Origin: Micrococcus lacusdianchii
GTDB taxonomy: Bacteria > Actinomycetota > Actinomycetes > Actinomycetales > Micrococcaceae
Assembly: GCF_023155805.1 (NCBI RefSeq)
Contig: NZ_JAKNUW010000009.1
Span: 47,372-111,371 of the forward strand
DNA length: 64,000 nucleotides
Direction: 5' to 3'
Of the stretch, positions 24,408 to 32,905 are shown in pieces. The notes under the pieces were generated by a model that saw nothing but the letters and a program-made list of their open reading frames with translations, made no database searches and was not told the origin of the DNA. Position numbers and translations under genes: made by a program. Position 1 is the first letter of the stretch. Every line of letters begins with the position of its first letter.

Positions 24408-25910
24408 ATGTCTTCCCGCACCGCAGGGGCCCCCGCACCGGGGCCCTCCTCCCAGGACGTCCGCACGCCCGCCGCCCGCTCCCGGCTCGACCGGTACTTC
24501 GCCATCACGGAGCGCGGCTCGACCCCCGACCAGGAGGTGCGCGGCGGCATCGCCACCTTCCTGGCCATGAGCTACATCGTGGTGCTCAACCCGCTGATCC
24601 TCTCGGGCCCGGACGCGACGGGCGCCACCCTGGGGATCCCGCGCGTCGCCGCCGCCACGGCGCTCGTGGCCGCGGTGGCCTCGATCGCGATGGGCCTGTG
24701 GTCCCGGCACCCCTTCGCCCTGGCCACCGGACTGGGCGTGAACGCGTTCGTCGCCATCACCGTGGCCACCACGCCGGGCCTGACCTGGCCGGACGTCATG
24801 GGCCTCGTGGTGCTCGCGGGCCTCGTGATGGTCCTCCTCGTGGCCACCGGCTTCCGGACGGCCGTGTTCAACGCCGTGCCGGACGGGCTCAAGACGGGGA
24901 TCGTCGTCGGCATCGGCCTGTTCATCGCCCTGATCGGCCTGGTCAACGCCGGATTCGTGCGTCGACTGCCGGACGCGGCGGGGACCACCGTGCCGGTGGG
25001 CCTGGGCACGGGCGGGGAGCTGGCCGGCTGGCCCGTGCTCGTGTTCATCGTGGGCCTGCTGCTCACCTCGGTCCTCGTGATCCGCGGCGTGCGCGGGGCC
25101 ATCCTCATCGGGATCGTGGTGGCCACCGTGCTCGCCAACGTCCTCGAGGCGGTCTTCCACATCGGCCCGTCCGTGGCGGCGGACGGCACCGTCAACCCGC
25201 ACGGCTGGTCCCTCGTGGCCCCGTCCCTCCCGGCGTGGACCGCCCCGGACCTGTCCCTGCTCGGCGAGGTGTCCCTGCTCGGCGCGGTGGAGAAGCTGGG
25301 CTGGCTGATGGCCTCCCTGCTGGTCTTCGCGATCCTGCTGTCCGTGTTCTTCGACGCCATGGGCTCGATGGTGGGCCTGGCCCGCGAGGCCGGCTCCATG
25401 CGCGAGGACGGCACCATCCCCCACCAGGACCGCGTGCTCATGATGGACGCCCTGGCCGTGACCGCCGGCGGTGCCGCGTCCGTGTCCGCCGGGCAGATCT
25501 ACGTGGAGTCCGGCACGGGCATCGGCGAGGGCGCCCGCACCGGCCTGGCCTCCGTGGTGACGGGCCTGCTGTTCGTGGTGGCCCTCTTCCTCTCCCCCTT
25601 CGTGTACCTCGTGCCCTTCGAGGCCGTGGCGCCCGCGCTCGTGGTGGTGGGCTTCATGATGTGCTCGCAGGTGGTCCACGTGGACTGGAGCGACTGGGGC
25701 GTGGCCCTGCCCGCGTTCCTGACGTTCATCCTCATGCCGTTCACGTACTCGATCGCCAACGGGATCGGCGCCGGCATGATCGCCTACGCCGTGATCCGCA
25801 CCGGCCAGGGCCGCGCGAAGGAGGTCCACCCGCTGCTGTGGGTGGTGGCCGCCGCGTTCGTGCTGTTCTTCGGCATGGGCGTGTTCCGCGGTCTGCTCGG
25901 CCTCGACTGA
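24408..25910 (+). CDS. NCS2 (AzgA-like) purine permease
   Basis: This is a nucleobase:cation symporter of the AzgA/PbuG branch, which takes up adenine, guanine or hypoxanthine. RLDRYFAITERGSTPDQEVR followed by GGIATFLAMSYIVVLNPLIL (about residues 25-65) is the diagnostic start. GMGVNAF-type text appears as GLGVNAFVAITVA, and FFDAMGSMVGLAREAG and VESGTGIGEGARTGLASVV are conserved later. Length is 500 aa with about 12-14 membrane segments. A leaderless start at 24408 is supported by TAGGCT at 7-nt spacing. No regulator or riboswitch is visible. It ends 45 bp before the oligopeptidase gene, which is probably independently initiated. Confidence 0.93.
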   Translation: MSSRTAGAPAPGPSSQDVRTPAARSRLDRYFAITERGSTPDQEVRGGIATFLAMSYIVVLNPLILSGPDATGATLGIPRVAAATALVAAVASIAMGLWSRHPFALATGLGVNAFVAITVATTPGLTWPDVMGLVVLAGLVMVLLVATGFRTAVFNAVPDGLKTGIVVGIGLFIALIGLVNAGFVRRLPDAAGTTVPVGLGTGGELAGWPVLVFIVGLLLTSVLVIRGVRGAILIGIVVATVLANVLEAVFHIGPSVAADGTVNPHGWSLVAPSLPAWTAPDLSLLGEVSLLGAVEKLGWLMASLLVFAILLSVFFDAMGSMVGLAREAGSMREDGTIPHQDRVLMMDALAVTAGGAASVSAGQIYVESGTGIGEGARTGLASVVTGLLFVVALFLSPFVYLVPFEAVAPALVVVGFMMCSQVVHVDWSDWGVALPAFLTFILMPFTYSIANGIGAGMIAYAVIRTGQGRAKEVHPLLWVVAAAFVLFFGMGVFRGLLGLD

Positions 25911-25954
25911 CCCCGGGCCGGTGACGTGTCCGCCCACTGTGGTGGGATAGGCGC

Positions 25955-28291
25955 ATGACCGAGACCACCCCGCACGACGACGCCGCCACCGCCCCCGCCA
26001 CGCCGGGCACCTCCCTCACGTCGCCGGCGCCCGTCCCGCCGACGGCCGCCGCGGTGCCCACCGAGCGCCTGTTCCACGGGGACGCGTTCACGGACGACTT
26101 CGAGTGGCTGCGCGCCAAGGAGGACCGGGCGGTCCTGGACCACCTCCACGCGGAGAACGCGTATGCCGAGGCCGTCACGGCGGACCAGGCGGGTCTGCGC
26201 GCGGCGATCTACGGGGAGATCAAGGCCCACACGGTGGAGACGGACCAGTCCGTGCCCGCCCGCCGGGACGACTGGTGGTACTTCGTGCGCACCCGGGAGG
26301 GCGCCGACTACGGCATCCACTGCCGCGTCCCCGCCCAGGACACCGGGGACGTCGAGGCGGACTGGACCCCGCCCGTCGTGTCGGCGGACCAGGACCTGCC
26401 GGGCGAGCAGGTCATCCTGGACGGCAACGTGGAGGCCGAGGGCCACCCGTTCTTCTCCCTCGGGGGGATGCACCTCAGCCCGGACGCCGCTCTGGCCGCT
26501 TACGCGGTGGACACCACCGGCGACGAGCGGTACACCCTGCGCATCCGAGACATCGCCACGGGCCGGGACCTGCCGGACACGGTGCCGGGCATCGCGCCGG
26601 GCGTGCGCTTCGACCGCTCCGGCACCCGGGTGTTCTACACCGTGTGGGACGAGACCTGGCGGCCCTACCAGGTGCGGGTGCACGTGCTCGGCACGGACGC
26701 CGCGCAGGACGAGGTCCTCTTCCAGGAGGACGACCCGGGCATGTGGACCGGGTTCGAGGGCACCGCCGACCGCACGCAGCTGCTGATCGGCGTCGGCAAC
26801 TCCGAGGTCTCCGAGACGTGGGCCCTGGACCTGCCCGAGGATGCCGGGTCCCCCCTGCCCACCCCGCGCCTGCTGATCGGGCGGGACGCCCGCATGCTGG
26901 CCGACGTCGAGCCCCTCGACCTGGACGGCGAGCGCGTGCTGCTGGTCGTCCACGACCGCCGGGCCGACGGCACGAAGGCCCCGAACTCACTGCTGTCCGT
27001 GGTGCGGGAGGCGGACGTGTCCGACCGCGCCGCGTGGCGCACCGTGGTGCCGCACTCGGAGACCGTGCGCGTGGACGGCGTCATGGTCACCCGCACGCAC
27101 GTGGCGCTCGCGGTGCGCCGGGAGACCACGCCGCGCGTGCTCGTCGCGCCGCTGGACGGGCTGCGGACCGTCCTCGCGGCGCCGGCCCCCGCGTCGTCCG
27201 CGGACGACGGCGGCGCCGCCTCCGCCGGCGCCCTCGCCTGGTCCGAGCCGGCCTTCGACGAGGAGCTCTACACGTGCCGCCTGGCGCCCGTGAGCCAGGA
27301 CTCCCCGTTCCTGCGCCTGACGTACGTCTCCTGGACCACGCCGGCGCGGGTGCTGGACGTCGTCGCGGCCACGGGCGAGGTGCGCCTGCGCCGAGAGGTG
27401 GAGGTGCCCGGCTTCGACCGGGACCTCTACGTGGCCGAGCGGTGGTGGGCCCCGGCCTCGGAGCCGAGCTCGATCACGGGTGAGGCCGTGCGGATCCCGC
27501 TGACCGTGATCCGGCGGCGGGACGTGGCGCAGGACGGCACCGCGCCGGCCGTGGTGTACGGCTACGGCTCGTACGAGATGTCCATGGACCCGGTGTTCGG
27601 GGTCGCGCGGCTGTCCCTGCTGGACCGCGGCGTCGTGTACGTGGTGGCGCACGTGCGCGGCGGCGGCGAGCTGGGCCGGGCCTGGTACGAGGACGGCAAG
27701 AAGGCCGCCAAGCACCACTCGTTCACGGACTTCGTGGACGCCACGCGGTTCGTCGCGGACTCCGGCTGGGTAGACCCGGCGCGGATCGCGGCCACGGGCG
27801 GCTCGGCCGGCGGCCTGCTCATGGGCGCCGTGCTGAACCGCGCCCCAGAGCTGTACCGGGCGTGCCTGGCGGTGGTGCCGTTCGTGGACGCGCTGACCTC
27901 CATCCTGGACCCGGAGCTGCCGCTGTCGGCACTCGAGTGGGAGGAATGGGGCAACCCGATCGAGGACCCGGCGGTGTACGCGGCCATGAAGGCGTACACC
28001 CCGTACGAGAACGTGCGCGCCGTGGAGTACCCCGCGATCGCCGCGGTGACGAGCCTGCACGACACCCGCGTGCTCTACGTGGAGCCGGCCAAGTGGGTGG
28101 CCCAGCTGCGGCGGACGGTGACGAGCGACCAGGCCACGCCCCTGGCCGAGGGCGGCGCCCCGATCCTGCTGCGCACCGAGATGGACGGCGGCCACGGCGG
28201 CGCGTCCGGCCGGTACCAGGGCTGGGAGGACACCGCGTGGGAGTACGCGTTCCTGCTGACCGCGCTGGGGGCGACCCGCCGCACGGTGTGA
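25955..28291 (+). CDS. ptrB: Oligopeptidase B (protease II), S9 family
   Basis: This is a cytoplasmic serine peptidase that cleaves short peptides after Arg or Lys. An N-terminal beta-propeller (residues about 60-450, opening DDFEWLRAKEDRAVLDHLHA and YFVRTREG) gates the active site. The alpha/beta hydrolase domain follows, with the nucleophile Ser617 in ATGGSAGGLLMG, Asp703 in LHDTRVLY and His747 in GGHGGASG. VYGYGSYEMSMDPVF and HVRGGGELGRAWYEDGKK are family signatures. Length is 778 aa, with an extra Pro/Ala-rich N-terminal 35 residues compared with E. coli. A GATAGG-like -10 box lies 4-5 nt before the ATG at 25955. It is a single gene, convergent with the GH15 gene. Confidence 0.95.
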   Translation: MTETTPHDDAATAPATPGTSLTSPAPVPPTAAAVPTERLFHGDAFTDDFEWLRAKEDRAVLDHLHAENAYAEAVTADQAGLRAAIYGEIKAHTVETDQSVPARRDDWWYFVRTREGADYGIHCRVPAQDTGDVEADWTPPVVSADQDLPGEQVILDGNVEAEGHPFFSLGGMHLSPDAALAAYAVDTTGDERYTLRIRDIATGRDLPDTVPGIAPGVRFDRSGTRVFYTVWDETWRPYQVRVHVLGTDAAQDEVLFQEDDPGMWTGFEGTADRTQLLIGVGNSEVSETWALDLPEDAGSPLPTPRLLIGRDARMLADVEPLDLDGERVLLVVHDRRADGTKAPNSLLSVVREADVSDRAAWRTVVPHSETVRVDGVMVTRTHVALAVRRETTPRVLVAPLDGLRTVLAAPAPASSADDGGAASAGALAWSEPAFDEELYTCRLAPVSQDSPFLRLTYVSWTTPARVLDVVAATGEVRLRREVEVPGFDRDLYVAERWWAPASEPSSITGEAVRIPLTVIRRRDVAQDGTAPAVVYGYGSYEMSMDPVFGVARLSLLDRGVVYVVAHVRGGGELGRAWYEDGKKAAKHHSFTDFVDATRFVADSGWVDPARIAATGGSAGGLLMGAVLNRAPELYRACLAVVPFVDALTSILDPELPLSALEWEEWGNPIEDPAVYAAMKAYTPYENVRAVEYPAIAAVTSLHDTRVLYVEPAKWVAQLRRTVTSDQATPLAEGGAPILLRTEMDGGHGGASGRYQGWEDTAWEYAFLLTALGATRRTV

Positions 28292-28319
28292 CGGGGGCGG
28301 GGTGTTCGCCCAGAACCGG

Positions 28320-30218
28320 TCAGTCTCCGGCCTCCCCGGCCCCGCCGGCCGCACGGACCTGGGCCAGCGCGTCGGCAGCGCGCAGCAGCCCCAGGTGGCT
28401 GAACGCCTGGGGGAAGTTGCCCGCCATGCGGTCCTGGCCGTCGTCGTACTCCTCGGCCATGAGGTCGAGGTCGTTCGCGCACGCGTCGAGCCGCTCCATG
28501 AGGGCGTCGGCGTCGTCCAGGCGGCCGGTGCGCGCGTACTGCTCAACGAGCCAGAAGGCGCACGCGAGGAACGGCGCCTCATCACCGGGCAGCCCGTCGG
28601 AGCCGTCCGGGCGGTAGCGCAGCACCAGGCCGGTGTCCGTGACGAGCTCCTCCTCGATCCGCCGTACGGTGGCGAGCATGCGCGGGTCGTCCGGGGGCAG
28701 GAAACCGGTGTGGGGGATCTGGAGGAGGGAGGCGTCCACCGCGTCCGAGCCGTAGGTCTGGGTGAAGTGGCCGTCCGCGTGCACGCCGCGGGTGAGGATC
28801 TCCTCCCGCAGCTCGTCCCGGTGGCGCTCCCACGCCGCGGTCTCCGCCTCCGTGGCGGGCACGCCGTGGGTGGCCACGGCGTGCAGCGCGCGGTCCAGCG
28901 CGGCCCACATCTTGACGCGGCCGTGCGTGAAGAAGGCAGGCTCCCCGCGCATCTCCCACAGCCCGTGGTCCGGGTCCTCCCGGTGCGCCACGACGCGCTC
29001 CACCAGCCGCTTCTGCAGCGGCCAGGACCACTCGTCCTCGGGAACGCCGGCGTCCCGGAGGGCGCACAGCGCCATCATGACCGTGCCGATGACGTCCGCC
29101 TGCCACTGGGCCGCGGCGCCGTTGCCCACGCGCACGGGACGGGAGTCCGCATGGCCGGGGAGGTGCTCGAGCTCGCGCTCGGGCATGTGGCGCTCCCCCG
29201 AGAGCGTGTACATGATCTGCACCTCGTGGGGCTCCCCCGCGATGGCGCGCAGCAGCCAGTCGCGCCAGGCCGTCGCCCCCTCCACGTGTCCGTGCGCGAG
29301 CAGGGCCTCCAGGGCGAGCGCGGTGTCCCGCAGCCACACATAGCGGTAGTCCCAGTTCCGGACCCCGCCGATGTCCTCCGGCAGGCTCGTGGTCGGGGCC
29401 GCCACGATGCCGCCCGTGGCCCGGTGCGTGAGCCCCTTGAGCACGAGGAGGGATCGCTGGACCCGATCGGCGAGCGGGTCGTCCGCCCGCGGGGCCTCTC
29501 GGGTCGACTCCTCCAGCCAGCCGCGCCACGTGCGCACGGTGGCCTCCAGCACGTCCTCGGCGCGGGGCGCGGAGGGGGCCATGCCCCACGCCGGGTACCA
29601 GGTCAGGCACCACTGGGCGGACTCCCCGGCGACCAGCTCCGTCGTGCCCTCGTGATGCCCGTCCACCGGCTCCAGGTCCGGCCCGTGCACCGCGAGCGCG
29701 TCCCCGCCGGCGACGACGGCCAGGAACGACTCCCCGTCTGCGTCCTCCTGACGCGAGACCCACGGCTCGACCTCGCCGTAGTCGAGGCGGGCGACCACGG
29801 ACTGCGTCACGCGCACGCGTCCCGCGAGGCAGCGGACCAGCCGCATGACGTCGGCCCGCGCCGCCGCCTCGGACGCCCCGGTCCCGTCGGGGCCGCCGTC
29901 GTCCCCCTGGGCGTCCCCCACGCCGTCCGCGTCCATGAGCGGCATGAAGTCCAGCACCTCGGCCACCCCGGACGGCGAACGCCAGAGGGTGCGCAGCACG
30001 AGGGTGCCCGGCAGGTAGGCGCGCTCCGCGACCTCGCCGTCCTCGATCCCCAGGCCCCACTCGCCGTGCTCCCGCGTGCCGAGGAGCGAGGTGAACACCG
30101 AGGCCGAGTCGAAGCGGGGCAGGCACAGCCACGTGATCGCCCCCTCCCTGGACACCAGTGCCCCGCTGAGCTGGTGGGACAGGAAGGCGTGGTCGTCGAT
30201 GCGGGGCTGGGCGCTCAT
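28320..30218 (-). CDS. GH15 glycoside hydrolase (trehalase or glucoamylase)
   Basis: This is an (alpha/alpha)6-barrel hydrolase of glycoside hydrolase family 15. The conserved blocks run in order: an N-terminal beta domain (DDHAFLSHQLSGALVSREGA), then NWDYRYVWLRDTALALEALL, LWEMRGEPAFFTHGRVKMW with the candidate general acid Glu, TQTYGSDAVDASLLQIP, and GNFPQAFSHLGLL. Length is 632 aa. In mycobacteria close relatives are trehalases; glucoamylase activity is the alternative. The start at 30218 is the first Met giving the usual N-terminus, and TGGACT lies 7 nt upstream. The gene diverges from the glucose-6-phosphate dehydrogenase gene, which fits glucose release feeding that pathway, though this is inference. 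Confidence 0.88.
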   Translation of the reverse strand: MSAQPRIDDHAFLSHQLSGALVSREGAITWLCLPRFDSASVFTSLLGTREHGEWGLGIEDGEVAERAYLPGTLVLRTLWRSPSGVAEVLDFMPLMDADGVGDAQGDDGGPDGTGASEAAARADVMRLVRCLAGRVRVTQSVVARLDYGEVEPWVSRQEDADGESFLAVVAGGDALAVHGPDLEPVDGHHEGTTELVAGESAQWCLTWYPAWGMAPSAPRAEDVLEATVRTWRGWLEESTREAPRADDPLADRVQRSLLVLKGLTHRATGGIVAAPTTSLPEDIGGVRNWDYRYVWLRDTALALEALLAHGHVEGATAWRDWLLRAIAGEPHEVQIMYTLSGERHMPERELEHLPGHADSRPVRVGNGAAAQWQADVIGTVMMALCALRDAGVPEDEWSWPLQKRLVERVVAHREDPDHGLWEMRGEPAFFTHGRVKMWAALDRALHAVATHGVPATEAETAAWERHRDELREEILTRGVHADGHFTQTYGSDAVDASLLQIPHTGFLPPDDPRMLATVRRIEEELVTDTGLVLRYRPDGSDGLPGDEAPFLACAFWLVEQYARTGRLDDADALMERLDACANDLDLMAEEYDDGQDRMAGNFPQAFSHLGLLRAADALAQVRAAGGAGEAGD

Positions 30219-30387
30219 GCTGGGCAGTCCATCACCCCGGGGGGAGGCGGGGCCAGTCGGGGGCGCGGCGTGGACCCACGACGACGTCACCGGGAGAATG
30301 GCGTGGCCGGCCGGGCCCCTCCCGGCCGCCGCCCGCGCACCCGCCCCGCTCCCCCGTTCCGTCTGCCCGCCCCGTCCAGGAGGACCC

Positions 30388-31842
30388 ATGCCCGACGTCC
30401 AGAACCCCTGCCCCACCGGAGCATCCCCGGCACCCGACGACGACCGGGCCGCCGCGTCCGTGGCGCTCGTGATCGTGGGCGCGACCGGTGACCTGACCCG
30501 ACGGCTCCTGCTGCCGGGGCTGGCCCGGGCCCTCACGGTCCACGACCTGCCGGAGGTGACCCTGGTGGGCTCGGCCCACTCGGACGGCCATTCGCTCGAG
30601 GAGTGGCGCGGCGTCATCGAGGAGGCCGTGGGAGAGACGGATCTGGACGCCGACGCACGGGCGGGCCTCGTCGAGCGCGCCGCCTGGCGCACCGCCGACG
30701 CCTCGGACCCCGAGGACCTGGGCGCCCTGCTCGTCGCCGCCCGCGAGGCCGCCGGGGAGGAGGCCGTCGTCGTGCTGTACCTGGCGCTGGACCCGGACCT
30801 CGCCGCCGAGGCGTGCGCGGCGCTCGAGCAGGTGGAGGACCGCCCGAAGGGGCTGCGCATCGTGCTGGAGAAGCCGTTCGGCTCGGACCAGCGGTCGGCG
30901 CGCGAGCTCAACGCGCTGCTGGGGCGGATCGCCGGGGAGGAGGACGTGTTCCGCGTGGACCACTTCCTCAGGGAGTCGATGGTCTCGGGCCTGCTCACCC
31001 TGCGCACCGCCAACCGCGTGCTGGAGCGCGTGTGGAGCGCGGCCGACGTCGAGCACGTGGACATCGTGGCGGACGAGTCCCTGGCCCTGGAGGGGCGCGC
31101 CGGGTTCTATGACGGCACCGGGGCTCTCGAGGACATGCTCCAGTCCCACCTGCTGCAGGTGCTGGCCATGGTGGCCCTGGAGCCCCCGCGGCGTCTCACC
31201 CCGGACGCCCTGCAGGACGCCGTCGTCGAGGTGCTGCGGGCCACGCGCGTGCGCGACGACGACGCGGTCGCCTCCTCGCGCCGGGCCCGGTACACCGCCG
31301 GGACGGTGGGAGGCCAGGACGTGCCCGACTACGTCGCCGAGGAGGGCGTGGACCCGGAGAACGGGGCCGAGACGCTCGCCGAGGTGGAGCTGGAGGTCCG
31401 GACCGACCGGTGGGCGGGCGTGCCGTTCCGGCTGCGGTCCGGCAAGGCGCTGGAGCCGCGCCGCTGGGAGGTCGTGCTCTCGCTGCGGCCGCCCGAGGGG
31501 GTGCCCGCGGGGCTGGAGGCGGCCGCGGGGCGGGAGCGGATCGTGGTGGGACTGGACCCGCGGGCCCTGCGGGTGGAGCTGGCCGTGGACGGGCCGGACA
31601 CCCCGTTCGTCGCGGAGCGCAACGTGCTCGCGTCGGACCTGGCCGAGGAGGACGTGGACGCGTACGGCGAGGTGATGCGCGGCGTGCTCACCGGGGATCG
31701 GATGCTCTCGGTGCGAGGCGACGCCGCGGAGGAGTGCTGGCGCATCCTCGCCCCCGTGATCGAGGCGTGGGACGCGGGGCGGGTGCCCCTCGACGAGTAC
31801 GCCGCCGGGTCCTCGGGACCGGAGGACTGGCCGGAGAGGTGA
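30388..31842 (+). CDS. zwf: Glucose-6-phosphate dehydrogenase-like, atypical active site
   Basis: This enzyme would oxidise glucose 6-phosphate to 6-phosphogluconolactone with NAD(P)+. The Rossmann motif VIVGATGDLTRRLL is near residues 28-41. The catalytic His254 is kept in DMLQSH, and RAGFYDGTGALEDM matches the family. The usual DHYLGKE signature reads DHFLRES (His192), so the substrate-binding Lys is missing. Length is 484 aa, a little short. AGGAGG before the ATG at 30388 fixes the start. It is a single gene, 169 bp from the divergent GH15 gene. It could be a paralogue with altered kinetics, such as the second Zwf forms in actinobacteria; whether a canonical zwf exists elsewhere cannot be seen. 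Confidence 0.8.
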   Translation: MPDVQNPCPTGASPAPDDDRAAASVALVIVGATGDLTRRLLLPGLARALTVHDLPEVTLVGSAHSDGHSLEEWRGVIEEAVGETDLDADARAGLVERAAWRTADASDPEDLGALLVAAREAAGEEAVVVLYLALDPDLAAEACAALEQVEDRPKGLRIVLEKPFGSDQRSARELNALLGRIAGEEDVFRVDHFLRESMVSGLLTLRTANRVLERVWSAADVEHVDIVADESLALEGRAGFYDGTGALEDMLQSHLLQVLAMVALEPPRRLTPDALQDAVVEVLRATRVRDDDAVASSRRARYTAGTVGGQDVPDYVAEEGVDPENGAETLAEVELEVRTDRWAGVPFRLRSGKALEPRRWEVVLSLRPPEGVPAGLEAAAGRERIVVGLDPRALRVELAVDGPDTPFVAERNVLASDLAEEDVDAYGEVMRGVLTGDRMLSVRGDAAEECWRILAPVIEAWDAGRVPLDEYAAGSSGPEDWPER

Positions 31843-31876
31843 TCCGCGGGAGTGACCGTGGGTCGCACGGCGGGCC

Positions 31877-31882
31877 TAGACT
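31877..31882 (+). promoter_or_regulatory. -10 box (TAGACT), leaderless menB
   Basis: TAGACT lies 8 nt before the menB ATG, without a ribosome binding site. Confidence 0.55.
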
Positions 31883-31890
31883 CGGGCCCC

Positions 31891-32874
31891 ATGAGCACCC
31901 CGCAGCCCGACGCCGCGCGCCCCGACCGCGACCGCCTGCCCGAGCAGGTCTCCGACATCTTCGACCCCACGCGCTGGCGCGTGGTCGAGGGCTTCGACTT
32001 CGAGGACCTGACCTACCACCGCCAGGTGGAGCGCGACGCCGACGGCCGCTGGGTACGCGACCTGCCCACGGTGCGCATCGCCTTCGACCGCCCCGAGGTC
32101 CGCAACGCGTTCCGGCCCGGCACCGTGGACGAGCTCTACCGCGCTCTCGACCACGCCCGCATGACCCCGGACGTGGGCACGGTGCTGCTCACCGGCAACG
32201 GCCCCTCCCCCAAGGACGGCGGCCACGCGTTCTGCTCCGGCGGGGACCAGCGCATCCGCGGCCGCGACGGCTACCGCTACGCCGAGGGGGAGACGGCCGA
32301 GACCATCGACCCGGCCCGCGCCGGACGCCTCCACATCCTCGAGGTCCAGCGCCTGATGCGCACCTCCCCCAAGGCGATCATCGCCGTCGTGAACGGCTGG
32401 GCGGCCGGCGGCGGCCACTCGCTCCACGTGGTCGCGGACCTGACCCTGGCCTCCCGCGAGCACGGGAGGTTCAAGCAGACGGACGCCACCGTGGGCTCCT
32501 TCGACGCCGGCTACGGCTCAGCCCTGCTCGCCCGGCAGGTGGGCCAGAAGCGGGCGCGGGAGATCTTCTTCACGGCGCGCGAGTACTCGGCCGAGGAGAT
32601 GGTGGCCATGGGCGCCGTCAACGAGGCCGTGGACCACGAGCGCCTCGAGGAGGTCGCCCTCGAGTACGCCGCGGACATCAACCGTCAGTCCCCGCAGGCC
32701 ATCCGCATGCTCAAGTTCGCGTTCAACCTGCCCGACGACGGCATGGCCGGCCAGCAGGTCTTCGCCGGCGAGGCCACGCGCATGGCCTACATGACGGACG
32801 AGGCCGTGGAGGGCCGGGACGCGTTCCTGCAGAAGCGCGACCCGGACTGGTCCGCCTTCCCGTACCACTTCTGA
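31891..32874 (+). CDS. menB: MenB, 1,4-dihydroxy-2-naphthoyl-CoA synthase
   Basis: MenB cyclises o-succinylbenzoyl-CoA to the naphthoquinone ring. Crotonase-fold landmarks are present: FDRPEVRNAFRPGTVDEL (residues about 69-86), FCSGGDQRIRG forming the oxyanion and substrate loop, VVNGWAAGGGHSLHVV, and QTDATVGSFDAGYGSALLAR with the family-specific Asp/Ser. The C-terminal FPYHF is the usual MenB end. Length is 327 aa. The ATG at 31891 is leaderless (TAGACT upstream). Its last 552 bp are repeated at 34573-35124 after the next gene. It must act with menE, which lies 3 kb downstream. The remaining menaquinone genes are spread over the window. Confidence 0.95.
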   Translation: MSTPQPDAARPDRDRLPEQVSDIFDPTRWRVVEGFDFEDLTYHRQVERDADGRWVRDLPTVRIAFDRPEVRNAFRPGTVDELYRALDHARMTPDVGTVLLTGNGPSPKDGGHAFCSGGDQRIRGRDGYRYAEGETAETIDPARAGRLHILEVQRLMRTSPKAIIAVVNGWAAGGGHSLHVVADLTLASREHGRFKQTDATVGSFDAGYGSALLARQVGQKRAREIFFTAREYSAEEMVAMGAVNEAVDHERLEEVALEYAADINRQSPQAIRMLKFAFNLPDDGMAGQQVFAGEATRMAYMTDEAVEGRDAFLQKRDPDWSAFPYHF

Positions 32875-32905
32875 CCGACCACCACGGCAGGACGGAGACC
32901 CGCCC

